Notes: generated by a model not told the origin, from the letters alone. A stretch of DNA of 64,000 bases from JADJPO01 sp963724535 (GCA_963724535.1 CAVRVD010000004.1:1-64000), one strand, 5' to 3'; positions 43,323 through 52,796 are shown, counted from the stretch's first letter. Program-made: numbers and translations.

Positions 43323-46310
43323 GTGGTGAGCCACGCTCCCACCGCCGAGGCGGTGGACACCGATCCGGCACCGGACCACGACGTCCGCGCCGTCCTTCGG
43401 CTGGTCCCCTTCCGGCGGTTGTGGCTCGCGGACGGACTGTCCAGCCTCGGCGACTGGCTGGGGCTGTTCGCGACCGCCGCGCTGGCCCGATCGCTGGCCG
43501 GGGACTCCGACGCGGCGAAGAACTTCGCCTTCGCCGGGGTGTTCATGCTGCGGCTGGCCCCGGCGGTGGTGCTGGGCCCGCTCGCGGGGGCGATGGCAGA
43601 CCGGTTGGACCGGCGCCTGACGATGGTGGTCGGCGACCTGCTGCGGTTCGCGCTGTTCGCCTCGATCGTGCTGGTCGGCACCCTGCCCTGGTTGTTCATC
43701 GCGACGGTGCTCATCGAGTGCGTGGCGCTGTTCTGGGGTCCGGCGAACGACGCTACGATCCCCAACCTGGTGCCGCGGCGGCGACTCGAGGCGGCCAACC
43801 AGCTCAACCTGGCGGCCACCTATGGGTCGGCGCCGGTCGCGGCCGGGCTCTACGCCGTCCTGGCGGCGGTCGCCGACTCCATGACGGCCGCTACCGTGCC
43901 CGGGGACATCAACCCGCTGACGGTCAAGGTGGCGCTCTGGGTGAACGCCCTGACCTTCCTGGTGTCGGCGTTGGTTGTCTCCCGGCTGCACTTGCCCGAC
44001 ACCGGGGCCCGGGAGGCGGCGCGGGAGCGCGGCGTGATGGGCTCGATCCTGGACGGCTGGCGGTTCGTCGGAACCTCACGGGTGGCCCGCGGTCTCGTGC
44101 TCGGCATGCTCGGGGCGTTCGCGGCCGGCGGGTTCGTGGTCGGGCTGTCCCAGACCTACGTCAACGACCTCGACGCCGGGCAGGCGGGGTTCGGGGTGCT
44201 GTTCGGGGCGGTGTTCATCGGTCTGGCGGTCGGCATGTGGGTCGGGCCGCGGGCCCTTGGGGGATTCTCGCGTCGGCGCCTGTTCGGGCTCGCCCTGGTC
44301 GCCGCGGGTGGCAGCCTGGTCGGGCTGGCCCTGATGCTGAACCTGGTCGTCGCGGTGCTGTTCACGGTCGCCGTCGGCGTGTGCGGCGGGGTGGCCTGGG
44401 TGACGGGGTACACCCTGCTCGGGCTGGAGGTCGGCGACGAGGTGCGTGGGCGGACCTTCGCCTTCTTGAACTCGGCCTCGCGCGTCGTCCTGGTTCTGGT
44501 GCTGGGCGCCGGACCGGCGGCTGCGGCACTGATCGGCACTCACACCGTGTCGCTTCCAGGGGGCGCAAGCCTGCAGTACAGAGGCGCGGCGTGGGTGTTC
44601 GCGCTGGCGGGGCTGATCGCCATGCTGACGGGCGCGATCGCCTACCGGCAGATGAATGAGCGCAAGGGCACCCCGCTGCATGCGGACCGGGCGAAGGCAC
44701 GGGCCAGCCGTCAGGGGGCGCCGCGATCGGGTGCGCGTCCGCACAGCGGCTGGTTCATCGCGTTCGAGGGCGGCGACGGGACCGGCAAGTCCACCCAGGC
44801 CCGGCTGCTCGCCGACTGGCTGCGTGGCGACCAGGGTCACGACGTGGTGCTGACCCGCGAGCCGGGAGCCACGGCCGTCGGGGTGCGGCTGCGCGAGGTA
44901 CTACTCGGCGAGGGCGAGGCGGTCGGCCCGCGCGCCGAGGCGCTGCTGTTCGCCGCGGACCGGGCGCATCATGTCGACTCCCTGGTGGCGCCGGCCCTGG
45001 CCCGTGGGGCGATCGTCATCACCGACCGGTACGTGGACTCCTCGATCGCCTACCAGGGCGCCGGCCGGTCGCTGGACGTCGAGGACGTCGACTACATCTC
45101 CCGATGGGCCACCGGGGGTCTGGCGCCCGACCTGACCGTGCTGTTGGACGTGCCGCCGGAGATCTCCCGGGTGCGCCGGGCCAACGACCCCACCCGGACC
45201 GGGGCGGACAAGCTCGAGTCCCAACCGGCGGACTTCCACGAGCGGGCCCGGCACGGCTTCCTGGAACTGGCGCGACGAGAGCCGGGTCGCTACCTCGTGC
45301 TGGACGGATCGGACCCGCGCAAGGAGATCCAGGACGCGATCCGGGCCAGGGTGCGCGACATCGTGCCGATCTCCCGCAAGCGTCGGGCGGAGCTGGCGGC
45401 CCGGTTGGCCGCCGAGGAGGACGCCCGCAGGCGCCGGGCCGCCGCCGAGGCCGAGGTGCTGCGCCTGGACGCCGAGCTGCGGGGCCGCAGCCGGGACGAG
45501 GCCCTGGAGCGCCAGGAGGCCCGCCGCCGGGCCCGTGAGGAGGCCGAGCGTCAGCTTCAGGAGGAGGCGGAGCGCCAGCTTCAGGAGGAGACTCGGCTGG
45601 CCGTGGAGGCGCTCGCCGGGGAGGAGATCGTCGCGGCGTTGGCTCAGCCGACGTCCCCAGTCGACACCACCATTGGCGAGGCCGGGCCCGAGGCGGGGCC
45701 GGAAGCTGCAACCGGTGATCCCGCGCCCGAGGTATCGCCGTCCCCGCGCCCGATCGCAGACTCGTTCCCGACCTCTTTGCCGGCGCCGATCCCACCGGGT
45801 GTCGCGTCGCCGGGCCGACCGGCCGAGCCGGTGGATCGGGCCGCTCCGGATGCCCTGGCCGTTGCGGACACCGGTGACGCGGTGCGCGCCGAGCCGTCGG
45901 CTCCGGCACCGGCCCGGCGGTCCGGACGGCACGCCGGCGAGCACACGCTGATCGTGCCGGTCCGCCCGTGGTTCTCCGCCGATTCGGAGGAGACGCCCAG
46001 GCCGCCGGTCCCGACCCGGCACTGGGCCACGGAGCCGGATGACGTGGTCGAGGACCTGGGGCCGGAGGATGGTGCGCCGGTGAGCGGTTCGCTCTGGCTC
46101 GGCGAGACCGAGTCGCTGCCGATCGTTAGTGACCCGATCGGTCGTGTCGGTCCGGAGGTCCCGAATGGTCTTTCGGCGAGGACCGAGCGCGCCCGGGCTG
46201 ACGTCCCGGATCCGCCGACGGCGGGGGATGTGGCGGCTGCCGCGGACCGGGAGTCCGACGACCAGTTCGACCTGCGTGAGGAGATCTTCGGTCACCGGGG
46301 CCTGTGGTGA
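43323..46310 (+). CDS. tmk: MFS transporter fused to dTMP kinase
   Basis: This 995-residue fusion starts at GTG. Residues about 20-440 form a 12-helix major facilitator (FRRLWLADGLSSLGDWLGLF, then LAGAMADRLDRRLTMVVGDL). Residues about 475-690 are a thymidylate kinase: P-loop FEGGDGTGKSTQARLLADWL (about 480), TREPGAT, TDRYVDSSIAYQGAGR and LDVPPEIS. A charged coiled-coil (ARRRAREEAERQLQEEAERQ) and about 250 proline/acid-rich residues follow. dTMP kinase makes dTDP for DNA synthesis; the transporter part's substrate is unknown. The stop overlaps the holB start. Similar MFS-tmk fusions are annotated in other actinobacteria. Confidence 0.93.
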   Translation: MVSHAPTAEAVDTDPAPDHDVRAVLRLVPFRRLWLADGLSSLGDWLGLFATAALARSLAGDSDAAKNFAFAGVFMLRLAPAVVLGPLAGAMADRLDRRLTMVVGDLLRFALFASIVLVGTLPWLFIATVLIECVALFWGPANDATIPNLVPRRRLEAANQLNLAATYGSAPVAAGLYAVLAAVADSMTAATVPGDINPLTVKVALWVNALTFLVSALVVSRLHLPDTGAREAARERGVMGSILDGWRFVGTSRVARGLVLGMLGAFAAGGFVVGLSQTYVNDLDAGQAGFGVLFGAVFIGLAVGMWVGPRALGGFSRRRLFGLALVAAGGSLVGLALMLNLVVAVLFTVAVGVCGGVAWVTGYTLLGLEVGDEVRGRTFAFLNSASRVVLVLVLGAGPAAAALIGTHTVSLPGGASLQYRGAAWVFALAGLIAMLTGAIAYRQMNERKGTPLHADRAKARASRQGAPRSGARPHSGWFIAFEGGDGTGKSTQARLLADWLRGDQGHDVVLTREPGATAVGVRLREVLLGEGEAVGPRAEALLFAADRAHHVDSLVAPALARGAIVITDRYVDSSIAYQGAGRSLDVEDVDYISRWATGGLAPDLTVLLDVPPEISRVRRANDPTRTGADKLESQPADFHERARHGFLELARREPGRYLVLDGSDPRKEIQDAIRARVRDIVPISRKRRAELAARLAAEEDARRRRAAAEAEVLRLDAELRGRSRDEALERQEARRRAREEAERQLQEEAERQLQEETRLAVEALAGEEIVAALAQPTSPVDTTIGEAGPEAGPEAATGDPAPEVSPSPRPIADSFPTSLPAPIPPGVASPGRPAEPVDRAAPDALAVADTGDAVRAEPSAPAPARRSGRHAGEHTLIVPVRPWFSADSEETPRPPVPTRHWATEPDDVVEDLGPEDGAPVSGSLWLGETESLPIVSDPIGRVGPEVPNGLSARTERARADVPDPPTAGDVAAAADRESDDQFDLREEIFGHRGLW

Positions 46311-47506
46311 GCGTCTGGGCCGATCTGGTCGGCCAGGACGTCGCGGTGTCGGTGCTTCGGCGTGCCGCCGAGGCCGGTGGCACCGCCGACGAGGACCAGG
46401 CGATGGCGGCCTCCCGGTCCGCGGCGATGTCCCATGCCTGGTTGCTCACCGGGCCCCCGGGTAGCGGTCGGTCCACTGCGGCCCGGGCGTTCGCGGCGGC
46501 TCTGCAGTGCGGGCAGTCCCCGCCTGGGTGCGGCACCTGCCTGGACTGCCGCACGGCGCTGGCCGGAGCACACCCCGACGTCGCCCTGGTCGCGACCGAG
46601 CACGTGCACCTGCGGGTGGAGGACGTGCGGCCGCTGGTGACGCTGGCACAGCAGCGTCCGTCCCACGGTCGGTGGCGGGTGATCGTTGTCGAGGACGCCG
46701 ACCGGTTGGGCGACACCTCCGGAAACGTGCTGCTCAAGGCGATCGAGGAGCCGCCGCCGCGGACGGTCTGGCTGCTGTGCGCGCCCAGTCCGGACGACGT
46801 GCTGATGACGATCCGGTCGCGGTGCCGGCAGGTGGGGCTGCGGATCCCACCGGCTGCCGACGTGGCGGCCCTGCTGGTGCGACGGCACGGGGTGGATCCG
46901 GCGTTGGCCGCGTACGCGGCGCGCGCCGCCGACAGCCACGTCGGGCTGGCCCGGCGGCTGGCGACGGACGAGGGGGCCCGGATCCGCCGGCGGGAGATCC
47001 TGCGGCTGCCCCGGCAGCTGTCCAGCGTCGGCGCCGCAGTGATGGCGGCCGCGCAGCTGGTGGAGGTGTCCGCCGAGGAGGCCAAGGCGTCCTCGACCGA
47101 GCGGGACGCGGCCGAACGGGCGGCCTTGCTGCACGCCCTGGGCGCCGAGGGCGGCGGGAGCCTGCCTCCGGCGGTCCGTTCGCAGCTGCGGGCGCTGGAG
47201 GAGAACCACAAGCGGCGGGCGACTCGGGCGCAGCGCGACGTGTTGGACCGGGCGCTGGTGGACCTGACCTCGTTCTACCGGGACGTACTGATGCTGCAGC
47301 TCGGTGCCGCCGTGGACCTGACGAACGCGGATCTGCTGGATGAGCTGGCGCCGGTGGGGGCGGCGTCGACGCCGGAGCTGAGCCTGATCAGGATGGAGGC
47401 GATCGGGCTGGCCCGGGAGCGGATCGCAGCGAACGTGGCGCCGCTGCTGGCGGTGGAGGCGCTGATGGTGAGTCTGTTGGGGGCCGGGCACCTGGCCGGG
47501 GTCTGA
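46304..47506 (+). CDS. holB: DNA polymerase III subunit delta'
   Basis: This 400-residue clamp-loader subunit has a P-loop-like GPPGSGRST (Lys replaced by Arg, as expected for the non-ATP-binding delta' subunit), a zinc module CGQSPPGCGTCLDC (about residues 67-80), and VEDADRLGDTSGNVLLKAIE with PPPRTVWLLCAPSPDDVL (about 127-165). Two tandem GTG codons (46304, 46307) can start it, and both overlap the end of the tmk fusion, so translation is coupled. tmk-holB is a common gene pair. Confidence 0.95.
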   Translation: MVSVWADLVGQDVAVSVLRRAAEAGGTADEDQAMAASRSAAMSHAWLLTGPPGSGRSTAARAFAAALQCGQSPPGCGTCLDCRTALAGAHPDVALVATEHVHLRVEDVRPLVTLAQQRPSHGRWRVIVVEDADRLGDTSGNVLLKAIEEPPPRTVWLLCAPSPDDVLMTIRSRCRQVGLRIPPAADVAALLVRRHGVDPALAAYAARAADSHVGLARRLATDEGARIRRREILRLPRQLSSVGAAVMAAAQLVEVSAEEAKASSTERDAAERAALLHALGAEGGGSLPPAVRSQLRALEENHKRRATRAQRDVLDRALVDLTSFYRDVLMLQLGAAVDLTNADLLDELAPVGAASTPELSLIRMEAIGLARERIAANVAPLLAVEALMVSLLGAGHLAGV

Positions 47507-47547
47507 TCCGGTCGCTGTGCGACCGAACTTCCCCGATCGATGGCAGA

Positions 47548-48333
47548 TCAGCCCACGGTGATGGCCTGTAGCTCACCGATGGTGCGGGTCGTGGTGTTCT
47601 GAACGGTTACCGGGATGACGCCCGAAGCCACCCCGTCGGTCCAGGCGACCTCCCAGAATGAGGTGGCCGTGATCGTGTAGGGGTCGGCCTGTCGCTCGTA
47701 CACGTGGCCGCAGCTGGGCGACTCGGTCAGGCCGTAGGTGTCGACATAGGCGGTTCCTGTCGCGGCGGAGCCAGCGCAGGTCACGGTGGTGCCGTCGCCC
47801 ATGTCCCATTCGACCGACGCAAGCGTCGCGTCGAGCGTGACGGTGACCCCGGACGACGTCACCCGTCGCGTGATGGGCCCAGCAGTCTCGGCTGTCGGGT
47901 TGTCGATCCACATCCAGATCGGGACGCCGACCGCGCCGACGTAGTCTGCTCCTTCCTCCGGAACCAGCCCGATGTCGATCGCCCGGATTTGGAGTTCAGT
48001 GACTGCCTCGCGCGCCAGCTCTTCTGGGTCTGGAGCGGATCGCGCAGCGGCAGGAGGTGACCAAGACCAGAAACCGGTCGTAATGGTGCCGAGGGCAGCG
48101 GGGTTGCATCTGTAGGCGATCAGGTTCCCGGTCGTCCGTCCTTGCCAAGCGGGATCGCCGATCGGGGGGGCGTCTGCCGGTTGGACTCGGGTCGACATGC
48201 GGGTGGAACTGCGTGACGTCCAGCACAGGCGCTCCCTGGCGCGGAGAACGGTCGGTCCCTCCGAGGTCCAGTTCCGGGGACAGACCCTCGAGACTCTGCG
48301 CGCAAGCTGATGCGAATCGGATCGCTTCTGCAC
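47548..48333 (-). CDS. PKD-like hypothetical protein of Tad-locus type
   Basis: This 261-residue frame has a good C-terminal two thirds: a PDPEELAREAVTELQIRAID helix, PIWMWIDNPTAETAGPITRR, a beta-rich VTLDATLASVEWDMGDGTTV (PKD-like WDMGDG) and SCGHVYERQADPYTITATSF. It resembles secreted proteins often encoded next to actinobacterial Tad pilus genes. The first 70 residues are basic and lack a signal peptide, so the 5' end is probably damaged or frameshifted. A 168-codon frame overlaps it in another phase. A TadG-like gene and a broken lipoprotein gene lie upstream on the same strand. Confidence 0.6.
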   Translation of the reverse strand: MQKRSDSHQLARRVSRVCPRNWTSEGPTVLRARERLCWTSRSSTRMSTRVQPADAPPIGDPAWQGRTTGNLIAYRCNPAALGTITTGFWSWSPPAAARSAPDPEELAREAVTELQIRAIDIGLVPEEGADYVGAVGVPIWMWIDNPTAETAGPITRRVTSSGVTVTLDATLASVEWDMGDGTTVTCAGSAATGTAYVDTYGLTESPSCGHVYERQADPYTITATSFWEVAWTDGVASGVIPVTVQNTTTRTIGELQAITVG

Positions 48334-48435
48334 GACCCATCAACGGGCGGGTATAGGAGCCATGACAGTCCGCAAGTAGCGCCGGCAATAGTCGAGGGAC
48401 TAGCAACTCTCTACCCCTTCGTTTCGTGCGCTCGG

Positions 48436-49051
48436 CTACGACCCAACCGTCCACGCCAGCGCTGGTTCGGGGTAGTAGCGAACCCAGACAGTCGTCTCCC
48501 AATAGAGTGGGTGCGCTGCTGGTCGCGGACTGACTTGCCGTGCTTGATCGAGCAAGTCGGTCTCCGTTACATCTTCACAGGAATCGATGATTACTTCCGG
48601 AACGACCACTTGCGAGGGATCTCGATCCATGCTTACCGACGCGAACTCGCACGTTGCGTAAGACGGTTTCTCCGGACGTACGCAGTTCGTTCTCGGCTAG
48701 GTACGCGGCTTCATTCCGGGCGCTGATGAGCGCGTCGGATGCAGCAGCGATTTGAGGACTTCGGCTGGCTCTCCGCCGCCCTGGAACACTTGGTCAGTGA
48801 CAGCAATGTACATTTCGTACGCCTTAAGTGCGCACTTGCGGCTGCTTGCGTTTCTTCAGGGCGCTAGGTTCGCCGGATATGTTTCGCCGCGGCTCGGTCG
48901 ATGGCGACGGGCTCAGCCGAGAAGACCGGCGTCGGGGAGACTGCGCGGCCGGCTGCTGCTGGCTGCCCTCGAGGTGCTCGAGCCGGTGCACCCGGACATC
49001 GCAGTGCCGGCGAGCAACACCCAAAGGGCGAACCACGTCGTGCGCCACTGC
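48436..49051 (-). pseudogene. decayed lipoprotein gene in the Tad neighbourhood
   Basis: Minus-strand pieces in different frames add up to one small lipoprotein. A signal-like segment, TTWFALWVLLAGTAMSGCTG, has a lipobox Cys (about 48970) and follows an in-frame TAG. KAYEMYIAVTDQVFQGGGEP (about 48815) comes next. VVVPEVIIDSCEDVTETDLL and VRYYPEPALAWTVGS (about 48600-48440) end it. The piece order fits the small secreted lipoproteins found beside Tad genes. Stops and frame changes make it non-functional as sequenced. The segment is also less GC-rich than its surroundings. The junctions are approximate. Confidence 0.5.
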
Positions 49052-49070
49052 TGCTAGGCGACGCGTCCCC

Positions 49071-49517
49071 TCATCGCTCCACCCCCTGTGCTGCCCGGGT
49101 GAGCCGCGCGGTCGACGTCCCGGTCACGGTCTGCGAGCCGACCCCGGCCAAGCCCAGGAACACCGGTTCGTATGTCGCGATCGTGTCGACGGTCACGGCG
49201 TCCCCTGCCACGGTCACCGAACCCCGCAGGCCGGCTGCATCCAGGTAGGCCTGCCCGGCCTGTGCGCCGCGGAACGGGTCGACCTGGGCGGGCAGTCCCT
49301 TCACGGCGCTCGGCCCGTCGGCGGCTTGCGCGGCCGCTCGTGCCGCCTGCCGCGCAACGTCCTGCGCGCGTTGCATGGCGTGCAGCTTGCCGGTCAGGTC
49401 CACTGCCATTCCCACGAAGATCACTACGATCGTCGTCGCCAGGACCATGAACACCGCCACAGATCCGCCCTCGCGGTCATCGCTGTGCGGCACGTCGCTC
49501 CCCACGGGCTCAGTCAA
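49071..49517 (-). CDS. TadE/TadG-like pilus assembly protein
   Basis: This 148-residue protein has a charged N-terminal stretch, REGGSVAVF, a membrane helix MVLATTIVVIFVGMAVDLTG (about 24-43), and an extracytoplasmic part containing ARQAARAAAQAADGPSAVKG. This is the type IV pilin-like layout of TadE/TadG minor pseudopilins, where the Glu near the start of the hydrophobic segment is conserved. No TadA ATPase, TadB/C or prepilin gene is present in the window, so it is either the end of a locus interrupted here or an orphan. Confidence 0.78.
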   Translation of the reverse strand: MTEPVGSDVPHSDDREGGSVAVFMVLATTIVVIFVGMAVDLTGKLHAMQRAQDVARQAARAAAQAADGPSAVKGLPAQVDPFRGAQAGQAYLDAAGLRGSVTVAGDAVTVDTIATYEPVFLGLAGVGSQTVTGTSTARLTRAAQGVER

Positions 49518-49829
49518 CCGGGCTCAACCGTCATTGACGGAAGGTGGTCATGGCGGGCCTTCCGTGACGCACGACCGGAAACATACTGCTCGTACCTGCC
49601 CCGATGCGGCAGACATGGACGAAACAGCACAGATACATCACGACTGGTCACGCGGTGCGTCCGGCCTCGGCAGGGCCGTCAGCGATCGGCGCAGGCCGCA
49701 CCACGTTCCAGGGACCGCCAGGTCCGGCGCCGGGGGCATGGCCGCGGAACGGTTGGACCGCCGGATAGCCTGTTCTCGTCCGCTGAGTCTGGACCGTCCG
49801 CTGCCCTCGATCCCTCGGAGTCATCGCTC
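49518..49829. other. 312-bp intergenic region, no gene seen
   Basis: This stretch separates the divergently transcribed TadG-like gene and the TAP-like hydrolase gene. Open frames here are overprints with atypical composition. It should contain both promoters, but I cannot place a confident -35/-10 pair. Confidence 0.5.
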
Positions 49830-51398
49830 ATGGTCATGCCCGGCTCGCCCGGCCGACCACTGACGCGGGCTGTGGTGGTGGGTCTGGTCCTGGTCCTCTT
49901 GCTCGGTGCCAGCGCCGTCCTGCTGACCCGTCGCGGTGGCGGCCCGGACGCGGCTGGCGCGGCCGCGCCGTCCGGAGCCGTCTCACCCAACCGAGCCGAC
50001 CCGGCTGACGACTCGGCCTACCAGCAGTTCTACGAGCAGACCCTGGACTGGGAGGGCTGTGGCGACGGCTTCGACTGTGCAAAGGCCACCGTCCCGGTCG
50101 ACTGGGCCGCGCCGGAGGGCGGGACCATCGAGCTGTCGATGATTCGGATGCCGGCCAGCGGTACGAAGATCGGCTCACTGTTCCGCAACCCCGGTGGCCC
50201 GGGCGCCTCGGGCGTCGACTACCTGCGCCAGGCCATCGACTCCGACCCGGAGGCGCTGCGTCGGGTCTACGACATCGTCTCCTGGGACACCCGCGGCACC
50301 GGCACCTCGGCGCCGGTGAGCTGCCTGCCCAACAGCGATCTGGACGCCTACTACGCCGCCGACGCCACCCCGGACTCGGCCACCGAGGAGCGGTCCTTCG
50401 TCGCCGGCTCCACCGAGTACGCCCAGGCCTGCGAGGCGAACACCGGTCCGGTGCTGGAGAACGTGGACACCTTCAGCACGGCCAGGGACATGGATGTGAT
50501 GCGCGCCCTGGTCGGCGACGACGTGCTGTCCTACATCGGTGCCTCCTACGGCACCTACCTGGGCGCCTGGTACGCCGAGCTGTTCCCGTGGCGGGTCGGC
50601 CGGTTCGTCCTGGACGGTGCGGTCGACCCGTCGCTGGCCTCCGAGGAGTACTCCGAGGGGCAGGCGATGGGCTTTGCCCGCGCGGTGGCTGCCTTTGTCG
50701 ACTACTGCCTGAGGCAGCGCGCCTGCCCGCTGCGCGGCACCCGCGATGACGCCTACGCCCAGCTCGAGCGACTGCTTGCCCGGGTCGACGAGCAGCCGCT
50801 GACCACCACGACCCGACCGCTCACCCAGTCCCTGCTGCAGACCGGGCTCATCCTCGGGATGTACTCCGAGCAGACCTGGCCCTTCCTCACCGACGCTCTA
50901 GGCGACGCCCTGAACGGCGACGGGACGGCGATGCTGGTCCTCGCCGACCTCTACCTCGAGCGCGAGGACGACGGGACGTACGGCCAACTGCTGCAGTCCT
51001 ACAACCCGATCTACTGCCTTGACCACGCCGACCGGCGCAGCCTTGAGGAGATCCGCGCCTCGGCGGCGGCGCTGGCCGAGAAGTATCCGCCGTTCGGGGA
51101 CGTGATCGGCTGGGGCGAGGTCGGCTGCTCGGTGTGGCCGATCGAGGGCGTCATGCCGGTGCAGCGGACGACGGCCGAGGGGGCGGCGCCGATCCTGGTA
51201 CTCGGAACCACGGGCGACCCGGCCACCCCGTACGAGTGGGCTGAGGCGTTGGCCGAGCAGCTGTCCTCCGGGGTCCTGGTGACCAGAGAGGGCGAGGGAC
51301 ACACCGCCTTCACCATGGGCAGCGCCTGCATCGACACGGTGGTGGTCGACTACCTGGTACGCGGTGATGTCCCCGAGGACGGGATCCGCTGCCGGTAA
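49830..51398 (+). CDS. secreted alpha/beta hydrolase, tripeptidyl aminopeptidase (TAP)-like
   Basis: I start at the ATG at 49830, which follows CTCGGAG; the open frame extends far upstream but is not coding there. The 522-residue product has an N-terminal membrane/signal segment VVVGLVLVLLLGASAVLLTR, then LFRNPGGPGASGVDYLR (oxyanion region), YDIVSWDTRGTGTSAPVSC, and the nucleophile GASYGTYLGAWYAELFP (Ser, about residue 238). The C-terminal TAP_C part has TTGDPATPYEWA (Asp) and EGEGHTAF (His). Cys residues are consistent with an exported enzyme. It probably releases short peptides from protein or peptide substrates outside the cell. Confidence 0.9.
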   Translation: MVMPGSPGRPLTRAVVVGLVLVLLLGASAVLLTRRGGGPDAAGAAAPSGAVSPNRADPADDSAYQQFYEQTLDWEGCGDGFDCAKATVPVDWAAPEGGTIELSMIRMPASGTKIGSLFRNPGGPGASGVDYLRQAIDSDPEALRRVYDIVSWDTRGTGTSAPVSCLPNSDLDAYYAADATPDSATEERSFVAGSTEYAQACEANTGPVLENVDTFSTARDMDVMRALVGDDVLSYIGASYGTYLGAWYAELFPWRVGRFVLDGAVDPSLASEEYSEGQAMGFARAVAAFVDYCLRQRACPLRGTRDDAYAQLERLLARVDEQPLTTTTRPLTQSLLQTGLILGMYSEQTWPFLTDALGDALNGDGTAMLVLADLYLEREDDGTYGQLLQSYNPIYCLDHADRRSLEEIRASAAALAEKYPPFGDVIGWGEVGCSVWPIEGVMPVQRTTAEGAAPILVLGTTGDPATPYEWAEALAEQLSSGVLVTREGEGHTAFTMGSACIDTVVVDYLVRGDVPEDGIRCR

Positions 51399-51419
51399 AG
51401 GTTCGCCGGTCCGTGCGGG

Positions 51420-52631
51420 TCACAGCCAGTCATTGCGGCGGAAGGCCCGGTACAGGCTCAGGCACGCCAGCGCGATGACGCCGAGGACGACGAAGTAGCC
51501 GAACCGCCAGCGCAGCTCGGGCATGTTGTGGAAGTTCATCCCGTAGATCGCGGAGATCGCGGTCGGTACCAGCCCGATCGCGGCCCACGCCGAGATCCGG
51601 CGCATGTCCCGGTTCTGCTGGACGGCGATCTCATTCTGCCGCACCGAGATCTGGCTCTGCCGGGCGGCCAGGCGGGCGAAGTCGGCCTGTAGGACGTCGG
51701 ACAGCAGCCGGTCGTGAGCGTCGATCGACTCGGCCGCGCGCAGGGCATGGTCGTGGACGTCGCGGAAGAAGGCGCGCTGGGCCGGCTTGACGGAGTTGAC
51801 GTGGCCCTCCACCAGCCGGTTCAGCGCCCAGGCCAATGGGACGACGGCACGCCGAAACTCGGCGATCTCCCGCTTGAGCTTGTAGATCCGCTCGGAGTGG
51901 TCCCCCGAGCCGTCGGCGTCGGCGAACACCTGCGACTCGATCTCGTCGACGTCGTCGTCGATGCTGACCAGGGCCGCCTCGTAGCCGTCGACGACCAGGT
52001 CGGCTGTGCGGTATAGGACGCCGACGGGTCCGGTGAGTGGATATCCGTTGCCCCCGGTCTCGGCCCGAACCGCGTCGAGCACGCCGGCCTCACCGTGCCG
52101 GACGGTCACGACGAACCGTGGACCGACGAACAACGCCACCTCGGTGATGTCGACGACCTCCTCGGGATCGACGTAGACCACGGGTTTGAGGACGACGAAC
52201 AGCACCTCGTCGTAGGTGTCCAGCTTCGGTCGCTGGTGAGCCTTGACTGCGTCCTCGACGGCCAGCTCCGGCAGGCTAAAGGCAGCGACGACGTCGGCAA
52301 ACTCCTCGGCGGTGGGGTCGCGCAGGTCGACCCAGACGAAACCGTCACCGTCCCGGGCGAGGGCCGCCGCGCCGCTCAGGCTGACCTCGCTCGCACCGCG
52401 CCCGTCGAGGTAGGCGGCGCAGTGGGTGATCACCTGCTCGGGCGGCCGGGGTGACGCGACCGGGGAGGACCCGTCGTCCGGGTCAGGGTCGAGGGAGTCC
52501 GGGCGACCCGGTGCGCCGGCCCGCAGCAGTGCGGCGGCGAGTCGGGTGGTCAGCCACTGCAGCATGGACCGGGTCCGTGGCCTTCGCCGGGCGGGCGACC
52601 TCGGCGTTCCGCTCGATTCGGTGCTGTCCAC
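51420..52631 (-). CDS. corA: CorA-type magnesium/cobalt transporter
   Basis: This 403-residue protein has a large cytoplasmic N-terminal domain (VDLRDPTAEEFADVVAAFSL, VVLKPVVYVDPEEVVDITEV) and a long helical region. Two C-terminal membrane helices are joined by the selectivity motif YGMNFHNMPEL (GMN, about residue 364). It ends with a basic RRNDWL, as in the family. It forms a pentameric divalent-cation channel. It is convergent with the hydrolase gene. The first 50 residues are low-complexity, and a later start is possible. Confidence 0.93.
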   Translation of the reverse strand: MDSTESSGTPRSPARRRPRTRSMLQWLTTRLAAALLRAGAPGRPDSLDPDPDDGSSPVASPRPPEQVITHCAAYLDGRGASEVSLSGAAALARDGDGFVWVDLRDPTAEEFADVVAAFSLPELAVEDAVKAHQRPKLDTYDEVLFVVLKPVVYVDPEEVVDITEVALFVGPRFVVTVRHGEAGVLDAVRAETGGNGYPLTGPVGVLYRTADLVVDGYEAALVSIDDDVDEIESQVFADADGSGDHSERIYKLKREIAEFRRAVVPLAWALNRLVEGHVNSVKPAQRAFFRDVHDHALRAAESIDAHDRLLSDVLQADFARLAARQSQISVRQNEIAVQQNRDMRRISAWAAIGLVPTAISAIYGMNFHNMPELRWRFGYFVVLGVIALACLSLYRAFRRNDWL

Positions 52632-52719
52632 GGCGCCTCCCTCCGTCGGCAGGGTAGACCGGGACGATCCGGCGGGACCTCTATACTCGACACCCGTGCC
52701 GCCCGGCTGGGCGGCGCAT

Positions 52720-52796
52720 GCCGCCTTAGCTCAGTTGGCCAGAGCGACGCACTCGTAATGCGTAGGTCGTGGGTTCGATTCCCACAGGCGGCTCCA
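52720..52796 (+). tRNA. tRNA-Thr (CGT)
   Basis: GCCGCCTTAGCTCAGTTGG begins a complete cloverleaf with anticodon loop CT-CGT-AA, T-arm GGTTCGATTCC, acceptor AGGCGGC, discriminator T and encoded CCA (52794-52796). Its 3' 45 bp (to the second C of CCA) are repeated exactly at 61311-61355, marking it as an integration target. Confidence 0.96.
52751..52795. repeat. left 45-bp attachment-like repeat
   Basis: Begins actcgtaatg and ends aggcggctcc, inside tRNA-Thr(CGT). It is identical over 45 bp to 61311-61355 and differs at both flanking bases. It probably corresponds to attL, where the tRNA was kept whole. Confidence 0.85.

Noticed and set aside
39954..43991. A 1345-codon minus frame opposite topA and the MFS-tmk fusion
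   Set aside because: It is compositionally an overprint of topA, with no ribosome-binding site, domain or signal. The plus-strand genes are certain.
48310..48726. A 138-codon plus frame in the lower-GC patch
   Set aside because: It has no family resemblance, while the opposite strand shows pieces of a Tad-type lipoprotein.
48828..49829. Upstream extension of the TAP-like hydrolase frame by 334 codons
   Set aside because: It overlaps the TadG-like gene on the other strand and has non-coding composition. The signal segment and ribosome-binding site at 49830 mark the real start.
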